A DNA stretch of 64,000 nucleotides, taken from the NCBI GenBank assembly GCA_029571985.1, contig JAKQVC010000161.1, forward strand, positions 31,976-95,975. Direction: 5' to 3'. This DNA is from Bacteroidota bacterium (GTDB lineage Bacteria > Bacteroidota > Bacteroidia > Chitinophagales > BACL12). Position 1 is the stretch's first letter. Each line of letters opens with the position of its first letter. This document shows, piece after piece, positions 37,167 through 46,207 of the stretch. Below the pieces are notes generated by a model. It did not search any database, was not told the DNA's origin, and saw only the letters and a program-made list of their open reading frames with translations. A program made the translations under genes and the position numbers.

Positions 37167-38162
37167 TCAGCCTTTCGACAGCTGACTAAAGTCAATATCC
37201 TGCATACATCGGAAATGTCCCTTAGGACAGGCATCATAACCGATTTTAGAGCAGGGTCTGCAGGCAAGCGGTGTTACCTCGAGGATCTTGCCCGACTGAT
37301 ATTGTGCCTGCAGGCTGAGGGCATCGCCGTAGTAGGGATACATGCCAAAAGCAGGAATGGTATTGCCCCAGATGCTGGTTACATCTTTTTTTAGCGCTGC
37401 CGCGATGTGCATCATCCCGGTATCATGGCTATATACCCGCACCGCTTGTTGTAAAAGGGAAGCGCTTTGATGTATACTGAATTTGCCACAGGCATTAAAT
37501 ACCCTGTTTGAAGATGCGGCCACAATAGCCTCACCCGCCTCATTGTCATCCGGACCGCCAATCAGGATAACGGGTAAGTCAATGGTTTGTGTGAGGGCCA
37601 CGGCTTTTTCGACAGGTAATTTTTTTGTTGCATGCATAGCGCCTATTACAAAAGCAGCATATCCCGATTGAAATCCTGTCGGTAATGTTGCAGGCTGAAC
37701 ATGTTGCCCTTCCGGGATAAAATGATCTAAACCCTTACCATCATTTCGCACACCCAAATGCGCTACGGTTTCCATATAGCGGTCAACAATATGTATATCC
37801 GGCAATCGGTTGATTTTCAGGGCAACCATCAGCCACTTTTGTACATTCAGTTTTCTGAAAGCGCGATAGTGTAATCCAAGATTAGAGCGAATCAGAAAAC
37901 TGCGAAAGTTATTATGCAGGTCAACGATGTAGTCAAAATGCTCTGCATCAAGTGCCTCGATAAGTGTAGGTAATTTTTTTTCTTCGAAGCTATGTATTTT
38001 ATCGATATATGGATTTGCCGATAGCAGTCCTGCAAATTGTTTTTTAGTGGCATAGTGCACCTCAACACCCGGCAATTGCGTTTTCAGACAGCGTATTACC
38101 GGGGTGGTAAGTACGATGTCGCCGATGGAACTAAAACGGATGATGAGTATTTTTTTCGGCAT
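37167..38162 (-). CDS. GT9-family heptosyltransferase-like glycosyltransferase
   Basis: A 331-residue glycosyltransferase. The N-terminus (IIRFSSIGDIVLTTPVIRCLK) and the C-terminal donor site (YSHDTGMMHIAAALKKDVTSIWG) are the family hallmarks. GT9 enzymes add heptose or related sugars to lipopolysaccharide core. A C-terminal cysteine cluster (CRPCSKIGYDACPKGHFRCM) is unusual but common in Bacteroidota members. It is divergent from the miaE gene. Confidence 0.9.
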   Translation of the reverse strand: MPKKILIIRFSSIGDIVLTTPVIRCLKTQLPGVEVHYATKKQFAGLLSANPYIDKIHSFEEKKLPTLIEALDAEHFDYIVDLHNNFRSFLIRSNLGLHYRAFRKLNVQKWLMVALKINRLPDIHIVDRYMETVAHLGVRNDGKGLDHFIPEGQHVQPATLPTGFQSGYAAFVIGAMHATKKLPVEKAVALTQTIDLPVILIGGPDDNEAGEAIVAASSNRVFNACGKFSIHQSASLLQQAVRVYSHDTGMMHIAAALKKDVTSIWGNTIPAFGMYPYYGDALSLQAQYQSGKILEVTPLACRPCSKIGYDACPKGHFRCMQDIDFSQLSKG

Positions 38163-38165
38163 GCG

Positions 38166-38173
38166 TAAATTTG
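38166..38173 (+). promoter_or_regulatory. TAAATTTG promoter box before miaE
   Basis: Exact consensus match, 15 bases before ATG 38189. An earlier ATG at 38171 would sit inside this box, so 38189 is preferred. Confidence 0.5.
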
Positions 38174-38188
38174 CCTAAAAATTGCGAC

Positions 38189-38770
38189 ATGTTAGGATTA
38201 AAATTGCCAACAGACCCCCGTTGGGTAAACCTCGCTGAAAAGAGCCTGGAGGAGATACTGACCGATCATGCGTTTTGTGAGCAGAAAGCAGCCTCCGCCT
38301 GTATATCCATTGTTCAGCAGTATCCTGATTATGAAGCAATTGTTGACGCAGTTTCACCTGTAGTTACGGAGGAATGGGGGCATTTCAGGATGGTGGTTAA
38401 AGAGCTGAAACGCCGCCATTTAAAACTCGGCAGGCAACGTGCCGACCGCTATGTAAATGAACTCCTCCGGTTTCAAAAAAAAGGCGGTAGCCGCGATACA
38501 CAGTTACTGGAAAAATTGTTGATGGCGGCCCTCATTGAAGCGCGAAGCTGTGAACGTTTTCGCTTGTTAAGTATAGGTTTGGAAGATGAACATTTGCGCA
38601 GCTTTTATCATGAATTTATGGTAAGTGAGGCCGGACATTATCGCATGTTTTTAGATTTAGCCCATCAATATATAGATGCAGATACCGTTAAAAAAAGATG
38701 GCATGAATGGCTGGCCTATGAAGCAGCCTTAATGGAGCGTTTAACGCCCGACGGAAAATTGATGCATTAA
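38189..38770 (+). CDS. miaE: tRNA-(ms2io6A)-hydroxylase (MiaE-like)
   Basis: A 193-residue di-iron protein that hydroxylates the prenyl group of modified A37 in tRNA. It has paired metal ligands: Glu in DHAFCEQKAAS and the EEWGHFR motif (EExxH), then ARSCERFRLL and EAGHYRMF for the second half of the four-helix bundle. The start at 38189 (MLGLKLPTDPRW) is preferred because of the promoter position. It converges on queG. Confidence 0.88.
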   Translation: MLGLKLPTDPRWVNLAEKSLEEILTDHAFCEQKAASACISIVQQYPDYEAIVDAVSPVVTEEWGHFRMVVKELKRRHLKLGRQRADRYVNELLRFQKKGGSRDTQLLEKLLMAALIEARSCERFRLLSIGLEDEHLRSFYHEFMVSEAGHYRMFLDLAHQYIDADTVKKRWHEWLAYEAALMERLTPDGKLMH

Positions 38771-38791
38771 GGTCAGTGAAATCTGCCGTAA

Positions 38792-39721
38792 TTACTGTGC
38801 TTGAATAAAGCGAATATTCCGTTTTAATCCGGCATATTTAGTACGCGAAACGGCAGCATGTTTAAACAGATGTCGAAACGTTTCTTCCGTAAGCTCTTCC
38901 CAATCGCCGTCTGTCATATTTTCTAACTGGTCTGTTGGCGAAAACCGGGGTTCGTTGTGCGGTGTTGCAAATCGGTTCCAGGGGCAAACATCCTGACAAA
39001 CATCGCAGCCAAAAATCCAATTATCCATATGTGGATGCAATGCTTTTGGCAATAGCTCATCGCGTAATTCTATGGTGAGATACGAAATGCATTTTTGCGC
39101 ATCGATGGCATAAGGCGTGAGTGCCTGTGTAGGGCAGGCATCTATACAGGCCGTGCAGGTGCCACAATAATCTTTTATCGGTCCATCCGGTGTTAATTCG
39201 ATATCGCAAACCAGCACTGCGAGAAAATAAAATGAACCTGCTTTCGGGTGAATAATATTCGTATTTTTTCCCTGCCAGCCTAAACCGCTTCTTTTGGCCC
39301 AGGCTTTTTCCATAACCGGTGCACTATCTACAAAAACCCTTCCCTCAATATGCCCAAAACGGGTGCGCATGGCTTCAAATAAAGCATATAATTTTTCTTT
39401 GATGACCGTGTGGTAATCCAGACCATAAGCGTATTTCGAAATTTTATAGGATGCGTTTGTTAAGGTTTGGGCCGGATAATAATTATACATCAGCGACACC
39501 ACACTTTTAGCACCCGGCACTAATTGTGTCGGATCAATCCGTTTATCGAAATGATTTTCCATGTAGTGCATGGCACCATGTCGGTTTTGCTGCAACCAGT
39601 TTTCCAGTTGACGTGCTTCCGATTCTAATTTTTCGGCTTTGCTGATACCACAAAAGCTGAAGCCCTGCTCAGCGGCAAGTTGTTTGACGAGTGTACTGTT
39701 TGAATCAGCTTTTTTTTCCAT
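38792..39721 (-). CDS. queG: Epoxyqueuosine reductase
   Basis: A 309-residue iron-sulfur/cobalamin enzyme in the last step of queuosine synthesis. Two [4Fe-4S] motifs are present: CGTCTACIDACPTQAL and CDVCQDVCPWN. The early part has FCGISKAEKL and the acid-base region. Start chosen at ATG 39721 (MEKKADSNST); an in-frame ATG at 39742 would extend further into the upstream dehydrogenase gene. The genes overlap by 17 bases and are co-transcribed. Confidence 0.93.
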   Translation of the reverse strand: MEKKADSNSTLVKQLAAEQGFSFCGISKAEKLESEARQLENWLQQNRHGAMHYMENHFDKRIDPTQLVPGAKSVVSLMYNYYPAQTLTNASYKISKYAYGLDYHTVIKEKLYALFEAMRTRFGHIEGRVFVDSAPVMEKAWAKRSGLGWQGKNTNIIHPKAGSFYFLAVLVCDIELTPDGPIKDYCGTCTACIDACPTQALTPYAIDAQKCISYLTIELRDELLPKALHPHMDNWIFGCDVCQDVCPWNRFATPHNEPRFSPTDQLENMTDGDWEELTEETFRHLFKHAAVSRTKYAGLKRNIRFIQAQ

Positions 39722-40388
39722 CTGCAATAGCCTGAATGGCATCCGAAAGAAAGATATGCGTGCCGCCTTTTTTATTTAAGGCGGTAGTCACCATGGCTTT
39801 GGCAACGTCTGCACAGGAAATAGAGCGGTATTTGCGTAATGACCCGATTAATAAAGGATTAATCATATACATGATGCGCTTACCTATAATTTCTCCTGAA
39901 CGATGCTCCTTGCGCGGCCCGGTTAATAACGACGGCCGATAAATATACAGTGCCTGCAATGGCAATGCCATAACCTGTTGTTCTAATTCTCCTTTTAAGC
40001 GATTGTAAAAAATAGACGATTTGGCATTAGCTCCCATTGCAGTTTGCAGGGTGTAGGAAGCAGCCTGATAATCGGCAGACAGTTTAGCAATTAAATATGG
40101 ACGTGCCACATCTGCTTCATAATAAGCCTCTCTGTTATTATTGACTTGTTTATTCGTTGTGCCTAAGCAACAATATACATCTGCACCGGTAAATACATCG
40201 CCGTACATATGTAAATCTGTAAACGTAGTTACAATATTTTTTTGCTTGGGAAATTGTGCCGGAATATCCTTTCTGTTAAAACAAACGACTTCGGTGTATT
40301 GATCGGCATTCACTGCCTCCGACAATACAAATGAACCGGTTAATCCCGTTGAGCCAAAAATGAGGGCACGTTTAGATGGTACAGACAT
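39705..40388 (-). CDS. NAD(P)-binding SDR-like oxidoreductase
   Basis: A 227-residue Rossmann-fold protein. The nucleotide motif GSTGLTGS near the N-terminus and YRPSLLTGPR in the C-terminal half fit the HTATIP2/CC3-like branch of extended SDRs. The Y-x3-K pair is loose, so catalysis is uncertain. It overlaps queG by 17 bases. A TATCTTTG box (40410-40417) lies 21 bases upstream. Confidence 0.78.
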   Translation of the reverse strand: MSVPSKRALIFGSTGLTGSFVLSEAVNADQYTEVVCFNRKDIPAQFPKQKNIVTTFTDLHMYGDVFTGADVYCCLGTTNKQVNNNREAYYEADVARPYLIAKLSADYQAASYTLQTAMGANAKSSIFYNRLKGELEQQVMALPLQALYIYRPSLLTGPRKEHRSGEIIGKRIMYMINPLLIGSLRKYRSISCADVAKAMVTTALNKKGGTHIFLSDAIQAIADGKKS

Positions 40389-40409
40389 ATACTTGTTTTA
40401 AGGGTTAAT

Positions 40410-40417
40410 CAAAGATA
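40410..40417 (-). promoter_or_regulatory. TATCTTTG promoter box for the SDR-queG operon
   Basis: Exact consensus match on the minus strand, 21 bases before ATG 40388. Confidence 0.5.
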
Positions 40418-40470
40418 ACTAACTCCATCAAAAGCTTTTAAATAAACAAATAAAGAAAATTCCGGCCGTA

Positions 40471-41646
40471 TTAAGCGGCAGTTTCATTTTTAGACGCAAA
40501 CGCTGTGCCCACAACCAAAATCAGTAAAATCGTTACCGGCATTCTGTCGCGGATGGCGTGCATCCAATGGTCGGCCGAGCCACCGAGGTAAATGATGAAA
40601 AACAGCAGCAGCCATATCAGCGGCGCATACCCTTTTCGGTGTCGCACGATAGCCATAATGCCTGTTAGAAAAAGGATGGCTGTAAAAATGCCATCGATGG
40701 TTGCAAGTGGTGAAGATGCCAGATCAAACTGCATAAATATCGGTAAGGGAGCGATCAGAAACTGCAACACGATAAATGGGTAATCTTTTATCATTTCACC
40801 ATAAGTAGTCCAGTACACATTTCCATATCCATAAACATCCGCTTCGGCGATGCTTGTATTGCGCATATCGGCAAAGGCCTGTGGTGTGAGCGGACTTTCC
40901 ATTAAAAACTGGGCAAACACGATGACTAAAGCAGCAGCAACAATCAAAACGAATGATAATCGTTTCCACAAGGCAATGGGCTGATGCAAGATGAGGGTGC
41001 CGCTCACCAGTGGTACTATCCAATAGATACTTTCAAATTGCAGGGCAACCATAATCAGGCTACCGATAAGCAGTGATTTCCAATTGTTTTTGCGGATATA
41101 ATTCACCCATCCGTTAAAAAACAAACCGAAGCCTAGTACGACAAATGCCTGTTGCAGCGGTGCAGTCAGGAAAAGCAGGGGTGCAGGCCATATCAGCAAT
41201 AACAGCGACGACCACCATTCCTGTTTTTCTGAATAAGCCGGCTGAAATATTTTCCATGCTTTAATGCACAACATAATGCCGATACCATACAACAAGGCGC
41301 TGAGAAAAATATAGATGATAGGTGTATTCAAACACACAATACTAAAGAACAAACTCAGGTAATACAGCACCAGTAAATTGACCTGCGCATTCTCCGGGTA
41401 TTGACCACTGCTTACCATAAAGGCATACCATGCCGATTCAGGATGCAGCGGTAAAAATCCAAAAAAACTATCGGCAAGTGTAACAAAAAAATAAACCTGA
41501 AAGGCGCCTACAATCAACATCAGACTTTTGTGATGCAGGTTTAAGAATACTTCGCCTATTTTATAGAGCACATAAGAAAAAATACCATTGTACACAAAGC
41601 ACAACAGGTAATCATACCAGGCAAGATCTTCAAAGTAGGGTTTCAT
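40471..41646 (-). CDS. Multi-span membrane protein, possible envelope-sugar enzyme
   Basis: A 391-residue protein with about ten membrane helices and short loops. No signature motif of a known family is clear; a GT-C-like or polymerase-like role is suggested only by layout and by the flippase gene two bases upstream. The gap of two bases implies co-transcription. Confidence 0.65.
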   Translation of the reverse strand: MKPYFEDLAWYDYLLCFVYNGIFSYVLYKIGEVFLNLHHKSLMLIVGAFQVYFFVTLADSFFGFLPLHPESAWYAFMVSSGQYPENAQVNLLVLYYLSLFFSIVCLNTPIIYIFLSALLYGIGIMLCIKAWKIFQPAYSEKQEWWSSLLLLIWPAPLLFLTAPLQQAFVVLGFGLFFNGWVNYIRKNNWKSLLIGSLIMVALQFESIYWIVPLVSGTLILHQPIALWKRLSFVLIVAAALVIVFAQFLMESPLTPQAFADMRNTSIAEADVYGYGNVYWTTYGEMIKDYPFIVLQFLIAPLPIFMQFDLASSPLATIDGIFTAILFLTGIMAIVRHRKGYAPLIWLLLFFIIYLGGSADHWMHAIRDRMPVTILLILVVGTAFASKNETAA

Positions 41647-41648
41647 AA

Positions 41649-42968
41649 TTATGATTGGCTGTTAAGCGGGGCTTTCGGTTTTTTTCGGAGGAAACGCAGA
41701 TATATAATTTGTTGTGCTTCAGGTAAATTCCGGCTGTAATACATTTTCATTAACAAAATGATGATGAAACTAGCCAAAGTAGCCAAAGCTGCACCCATTA
41801 CGCCCATCGGCGGAATCAATATAAAGTTCAGCAAAATATTTATGATAGCAGCTAACACAGTAGCCTTAATAATCGGGAAGTCATTTTTGCGCACATAGAG
41901 AATGTAATGGAATACCAGACTAAAGTTGAGCGCCACCTTGGCTAACACCAGCACGATGAAAGTCGGATAAGCCCTGATGTATTCCTGCGATTCGATTTGC
42001 CTCAGCAAAGGAATCATCACCAACAATAAAACGACACTTACAATCAGTGTATTTAACACCACATTTTTGGCAAATTTGGCATGTGTTTTTCGATAAGCAA
42101 AGTTGCTCCGGTGGAAGGACTCAATCAGCTTGGGTGAAAATAAAATGATAACCGAAGTATGCACAAATGTTTCCACCATATTGCACATGCTGGCGTAAAA
42201 AGTATATACACCTACTTCCTCTTTTCCGTGATAAAAATCAATAAAATATCTGTCAGCAAATTCGATGATTTTATAGCCAACCGTCCCGATAAAAAAGAGT
42301 GCACTCACTTTAATTCCCTGTCGAATCCAACCCCAGTTAATCGGAATATGCCGAACTGCATTGAATTTGAATTTGGATAAAAATATCAGGGTCAGGATGA
42401 AGGCAGCAACACCACCACCCAGCCAGAATACATACACCGCTTTGAGGTTTTTTACTTCATCAAACCCGAGTGCCCATAATATGATCAGCAGGTAGGTCCA
42501 TACGCCACTGCGGAGAAATAAAATAATATTCGCTAAAATCGGTCTGCTGAAAACGACAAAAGTGCGATAGGATTCCTGCGCCAGATGTTCGAAGACTAAA
42601 ATCGCATAGAAGAAAACAGCAAATCGCCATTCGATGACATCAAATACAAACAGCATGGCCAGTATCGGAAATAACACCGCATAGCTAATCAGGTAAAACA
42701 CCATCTGATCGCGCAGCATCGGACTGCGTTCAGCAATGGGATAGTCGAGAATGCGACGGGTTGAGTACGTGTAAAAATCAAGACCAACAACGTACAGCGA
42801 CAAAGAAATGGATGTTGCGAAAATACCCCAGATACCATTTTGTTCAACGGTAAGTGTATCTGCCAATAAATAAATCAGGATGAATTTACCAACCATCGTA
42901 GAACCTCTGATGATGAGGTTGATGGAGGTTGTCCAATGGGTGGATCTGATTTTTTTTAACAGCGACAT
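41649..42968 (-). CDS. Polysaccharide-type flippase (Wzx/MATE-like)
   Basis: A 439-residue protein with twelve or more membrane helices, of the oligosaccharide flippase type. The opening helices include STMVGKFILIYLLADTLTVEQNGIWG, and PPMGVMGAALATLASF occurs near the end. These proteins move lipid-linked glycans across the inner membrane. It is co-transcribed with the membrane protein two bases downstream. Confidence 0.88.
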   Translation of the reverse strand: MSLLKKIRSTHWTTSINLIIRGSTMVGKFILIYLLADTLTVEQNGIWGIFATSISLSLYVVGLDFYTYSTRRILDYPIAERSPMLRDQMVFYLISYAVLFPILAMLFVFDVIEWRFAVFFYAILVFEHLAQESYRTFVVFSRPILANIILFLRSGVWTYLLIILWALGFDEVKNLKAVYVFWLGGGVAAFILTLIFLSKFKFNAVRHIPINWGWIRQGIKVSALFFIGTVGYKIIEFADRYFIDFYHGKEEVGVYTFYASMCNMVETFVHTSVIILFSPKLIESFHRSNFAYRKTHAKFAKNVVLNTLIVSVVLLLVMIPLLRQIESQEYIRAYPTFIVLVLAKVALNFSLVFHYILYVRKNDFPIIKATVLAAIINILLNFILIPPMGVMGAALATLASFIIILLMKMYYSRNLPEAQQIIYLRFLRKKPKAPLNSQS

Positions 42969-43052
42969 CGGGCTTTCGGCAACTTCAAAAATGCATGATC
43001 CTTATGGTATGGGTTGAGTGCATGACTTGGGCAACTGGCAAATATACGGTGT

Positions 43053-44237
43053 TTAGGCGTCGGCATGTATCCGGTAGGGGACACGCATCAGATAGATGGC
43101 CACACCAATGGCAACCGTTGCACTGACACCAAAGGCAACTGCTGCGCCAAAGCCTGCCCATAGGGCGCCCGCAAGGGTACTTGCTGCAAAAGCTGCCATA
43201 CTGGCCAATCCCGAATAAGCACCCACCGCCGCACCGGCATCTTTTTTAGGGCTGATATTGGTTATCCATGATTTGGCAATGCCTTCTGTTGCGGCAGCAT
43301 AAATCCCGTACAATCCAAATAACAACCAGTAAAACATTGTTGCCGGTTCTGCAGCAAAACCTGCATATACCACTGCAAACACCAGCAACCCGATCACCAG
43401 CATGTTCCGAATACCTATTTTGTCTGCCAGTATACCCAAAGGGAAAGCCGTCAAGGCAAAAATGATATTGTATACAATATACATGGTGATGATGGTATGA
43501 TCCTCAACACCTTGTTCTTTCATGCGCAATAATAAAAGCACATCCGACGAATTAATCAATGCAAAAATGACCAAACCGGCCAACAGCTTTTTATAAGTGG
43601 CAGGTGCTTCTTTAATATACCCGATGAAACTGAACAGATGTACTTTTTCATTGCGCGGTGTTCCCGGTGTTTCACTGACCATGAAGGTGCTGATTACCGC
43701 AATTAGTCCGGGTATAAAGGCAATTAAAAATAATATCGTGTATTGCCCAGGATATATCCATAACACCAATAAGGCGATCAGTGGACCAAATACCGCACCT
43801 AAAGTATCCATTGACCGGTGAAATCCAAATACCCTGGCTTTATAGGCCGGTGTGGTCATGGCACTCAACATGGCATCACGTGGTGCCGACCTTAATCCTT
43901 TTCCGATTCGGTCGGTGGTGCGTGCCATAAATATCCATACCGGTGTGGCCCAGATTGCCATCATGGGTTTGCTTATCGCACTTAATGCATAACCGAGTTG
44001 CACAAAGGGGAGTCTTTTTTGCAGCACATCAGACCGCTTGCCGAAATATCCTTTACTTAAACCCGCAATCATTTCAGCAAAACCTTCCAGAATCCCAATA
44101 AATAAAACACTGAAGCCAATGGATTGCAAAAAGGCAGGCATCACCGGATACAACATTTCGCTGGCCATATCCGTACATAAACTCACAACACTTAAAATAA
44201 GGATAGGTCGTGTTATGTAAGGAAATTTTTTGAGCAT
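43053..44237 (-). CDS. MFS transporter
   Basis: A 394-residue twelve-helix carrier. The motif KGYFGKRSDVLQKRLPF after the second helix is an MFS loop 2-3 type, and RTTDRIGKGLRSAPRDAML precedes helix five. Its specificity is unknown. It lies one base downstream of the cytochrome/monooxygenase gene and probably belongs to its transcript. Confidence 0.88.
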   Translation of the reverse strand: MLKKFPYITRPILILSVVSLCTDMASEMLYPVMPAFLQSIGFSVLFIGILEGFAEMIAGLSKGYFGKRSDVLQKRLPFVQLGYALSAISKPMMAIWATPVWIFMARTTDRIGKGLRSAPRDAMLSAMTTPAYKARVFGFHRSMDTLGAVFGPLIALLVLWIYPGQYTILFLIAFIPGLIAVISTFMVSETPGTPRNEKVHLFSFIGYIKEAPATYKKLLAGLVIFALINSSDVLLLLRMKEQGVEDHTIITMYIVYNIIFALTAFPLGILADKIGIRNMLVIGLLVFAVVYAGFAAEPATMFYWLLFGLYGIYAAATEGIAKSWITNISPKKDAGAAVGAYSGLASMAAFAASTLAGALWAGFGAAVAFGVSATVAIGVAIYLMRVPYRIHADA

Positions 44238-44238
44238 T

Positions 44239-45630
44239 TTATTCCAGACTTAACTGTTCATCACCGGGTTGATAGGGCATATAACTTAAAATTAACTGCA
44301 ACATTTCATTCGTGGATTTCATGCTGTCGAACCTGCCCGCGCGGTCAATAATTACCTGTGGCGGATGGTTCGGATTATTGACATTATTTACCGTGTTATC
44401 AAATGTTGCTTCCACATGTATCCTGCTACCTGCCGGAATAACCACAACTTGTTTGTACGTGTAAAAATATTGCCAGCGAAAATCCCATTTCGGAATATGC
44501 ACTAATTTAATCGTATCCTGTTTTGGTGTAATGGCGAATGCGGTAAATGTTTTGCCAATTAAATGCATGTGCGGGTTAACGGTAATCAAACTCATGGTTT
44601 CCTGCACCTGATAATCGATGGTAAATGTTTTTACTTCATTTGCCGGAATAATTAAGGCAGGCACAACCGGCGAAACTCCTAATGAACCTAATAACAACTC
44701 GTAAGTTGGCCGTTTAGGTGGGGCATCTGAAAAGAAAATATTGAAATGTGAGGTAGAATCTATTTCATCTTTCGCACTCGGACCAAAATGGTAATCATTA
44801 ATAAAAAAAGCGCCTTTTGCAGGCATCAGAAATCCGCCAATGCCCGCAGGATATATGGCAGGTGAAACGCCGGGCAAATAATTACACACCAAAGGTTGCA
44901 AGCCCGGAACACTTCCATCATCCTGAAAATTATCCATTTCGGTTTGCACCAATAGCGCACTTTCGGCAAGATTCGTTGCTAACACCTTCTTACCCTTAGT
45001 AACATCTTTCTTTTTAGCCGGATCAAATAAAATTAAATTCGCATTCATATGATGCGCTAATTTTTTATTGCCGGGAATAAATTCTACGGTTTTTACATAT
45101 CTGGCTTCCGGCATTTCGTAAGGCACCTTAACTAAAAAGAAATGGTCTGTATTATTGCCTGCAATGTCAATATCCGGAAAGGGAATAACAATATCCGGTT
45201 CACCTATTTGTGAGCCAATCGGATAAACAGGTGTTGCCGGTATCGATTGCGCATCACCAATCGGACAATCCTGCTCAACCCACTTGCCGATTAAACTGAT
45301 TTCGTAGTCGGTTAATACACGTTCATCTTTAAAGGAAACATACGTTGGGTCTGCCGGCCAGGGTGGCATAAAACGCGAGCGTGTAACTTTTGCAATCGTT
45401 TTTGCTTTGGCACGTACTTCCTCGTAATTGGTAAATGAAAAAGGTCCGGCAGATTGATCCCGATGACAAGGCGTACAATTTTTATAAATAATCGGTGCAA
45501 TATGTTCACTGAACGTAACGGTTTCCGGCAATGCAGCGCTTTCCTCCGGCGATGCGGATGTATCATCACCTGAACATGCCATGATGCTGACACATATTCC
45601 CGTTACTATCCAGCCATATATTTTATTCAT
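44239..45630 (-). CDS. Lipoprotein with cytochrome c-type haem site and copper monooxygenase-like domain
   Basis: A 463-residue lipoprotein (lipobox SIMAC, Cys19). Residues about 50-105 hold a class I cytochrome c-like segment: NCTPCHR (CxxCH haem site) and RFMPPWPADP. The middle and C-terminal parts resemble the two beta-domains of PHM/DBM copper type II ascorbate-dependent monooxygenases: LAHHMNANL with paired His, and NPHMHLIGK, a HxHxxG copper site. Together these suggest a periplasmic electron-transferring oxidase. Its stop is one base from the MFS gene start and its own start overlaps the redoxin gene by 8 bases, so the three are co-transcribed. Confidence 0.82.
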   Translation of the reverse strand: MNKIYGWIVTGICVSIMACSGDDTSASPEESAALPETVTFSEHIAPIIYKNCTPCHRDQSAGPFSFTNYEEVRAKAKTIAKVTRSRFMPPWPADPTYVSFKDERVLTDYEISLIGKWVEQDCPIGDAQSIPATPVYPIGSQIGEPDIVIPFPDIDIAGNNTDHFFLVKVPYEMPEARYVKTVEFIPGNKKLAHHMNANLILFDPAKKKDVTKGKKVLATNLAESALLVQTEMDNFQDDGSVPGLQPLVCNYLPGVSPAIYPAGIGGFLMPAKGAFFINDYHFGPSAKDEIDSTSHFNIFFSDAPPKRPTYELLLGSLGVSPVVPALIIPANEVKTFTIDYQVQETMSLITVNPHMHLIGKTFTAFAITPKQDTIKLVHIPKWDFRWQYFYTYKQVVVIPAGSRIHVEATFDNTVNNVNNPNHPPQVIIDRAGRFDSMKSTNEMLQLILSYMPYQPGDEQLSLE

Positions 45631-46207
45631 GATGTGCTGTATGTTCTATAAAACAACCAACTGCCTGCGATTTGGTATATGGAACAGGTGCTTTTTGAAT
45701 TAATGCCTGCACCACATCGCGCACATAAAATTCAGTAATTACCTGACGTTTCACACCTAAATCAACCGCCCAATTATCAATGGCACCGCTATACACCAAC
45801 TTGCCGTGCTCGTCAAAAATAAAAGTTTCCGGTGTAATGGATGCCTGCAAGCGTTTTACGAATGATTGGTCTTTATCCAGAAAAATTTCCTGCTGCACTG
45901 CATACCGCTGAATAAAACTATCAATGGCTTTCTCATCATAAAAAGTGCCTGGAAAAACATCAATAAACCGCACGTGCTGCGCAGAAAATTGTGTTTGCAA
46001 ATCGTTGAGCGTTTTGGTGTAATTTTCACTTAACGGACATTCAGGTCCGAGAAAAGTAATGACCGTTGCCGGCTCGCTTCCAATCACCGGTGCTGCCGAT
46101 AAATAGCGATTATCGGTATCGATTTGTCGGGTATCGGTGGGTGATTTACGTGTACATGCACTCAATACGATACTCACACAGGTTAATATCAGGAGCAGAC
46201 GCTTCAT
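45623..46207 (-). CDS. Redoxin/thioredoxin-like lipoprotein
   Basis: A 194-residue lipoprotein (lipobox VLSAC, Cys18) using ATG 46207. The thioredoxin-like domain has FLGPECPLSENYTKTL, a CxxS variant of CxxC, so it may bind or reduce a partner rather than act as a full dithiol oxidase. It overlaps the next gene by 8 bases and fits as the redox partner of that cytochrome/monooxygenase-like protein. The longer start at 46234 would run further into the upstream arginase gene. Confidence 0.8.
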   Translation of the reverse strand: MKRLLLILTCVSIVLSACTRKSPTDTRQIDTDNRYLSAAPVIGSEPATVITFLGPECPLSENYTKTLNDLQTQFSAQHVRFIDVFPGTFYDEKAIDSFIQRYAVQQEIFLDKDQSFVKRLQASITPETFIFDEHGKLVYSGAIDNWAVDLGVKRQVITEFYVRDVVQALIQKAPVPYTKSQAVGCFIEHTAHHE

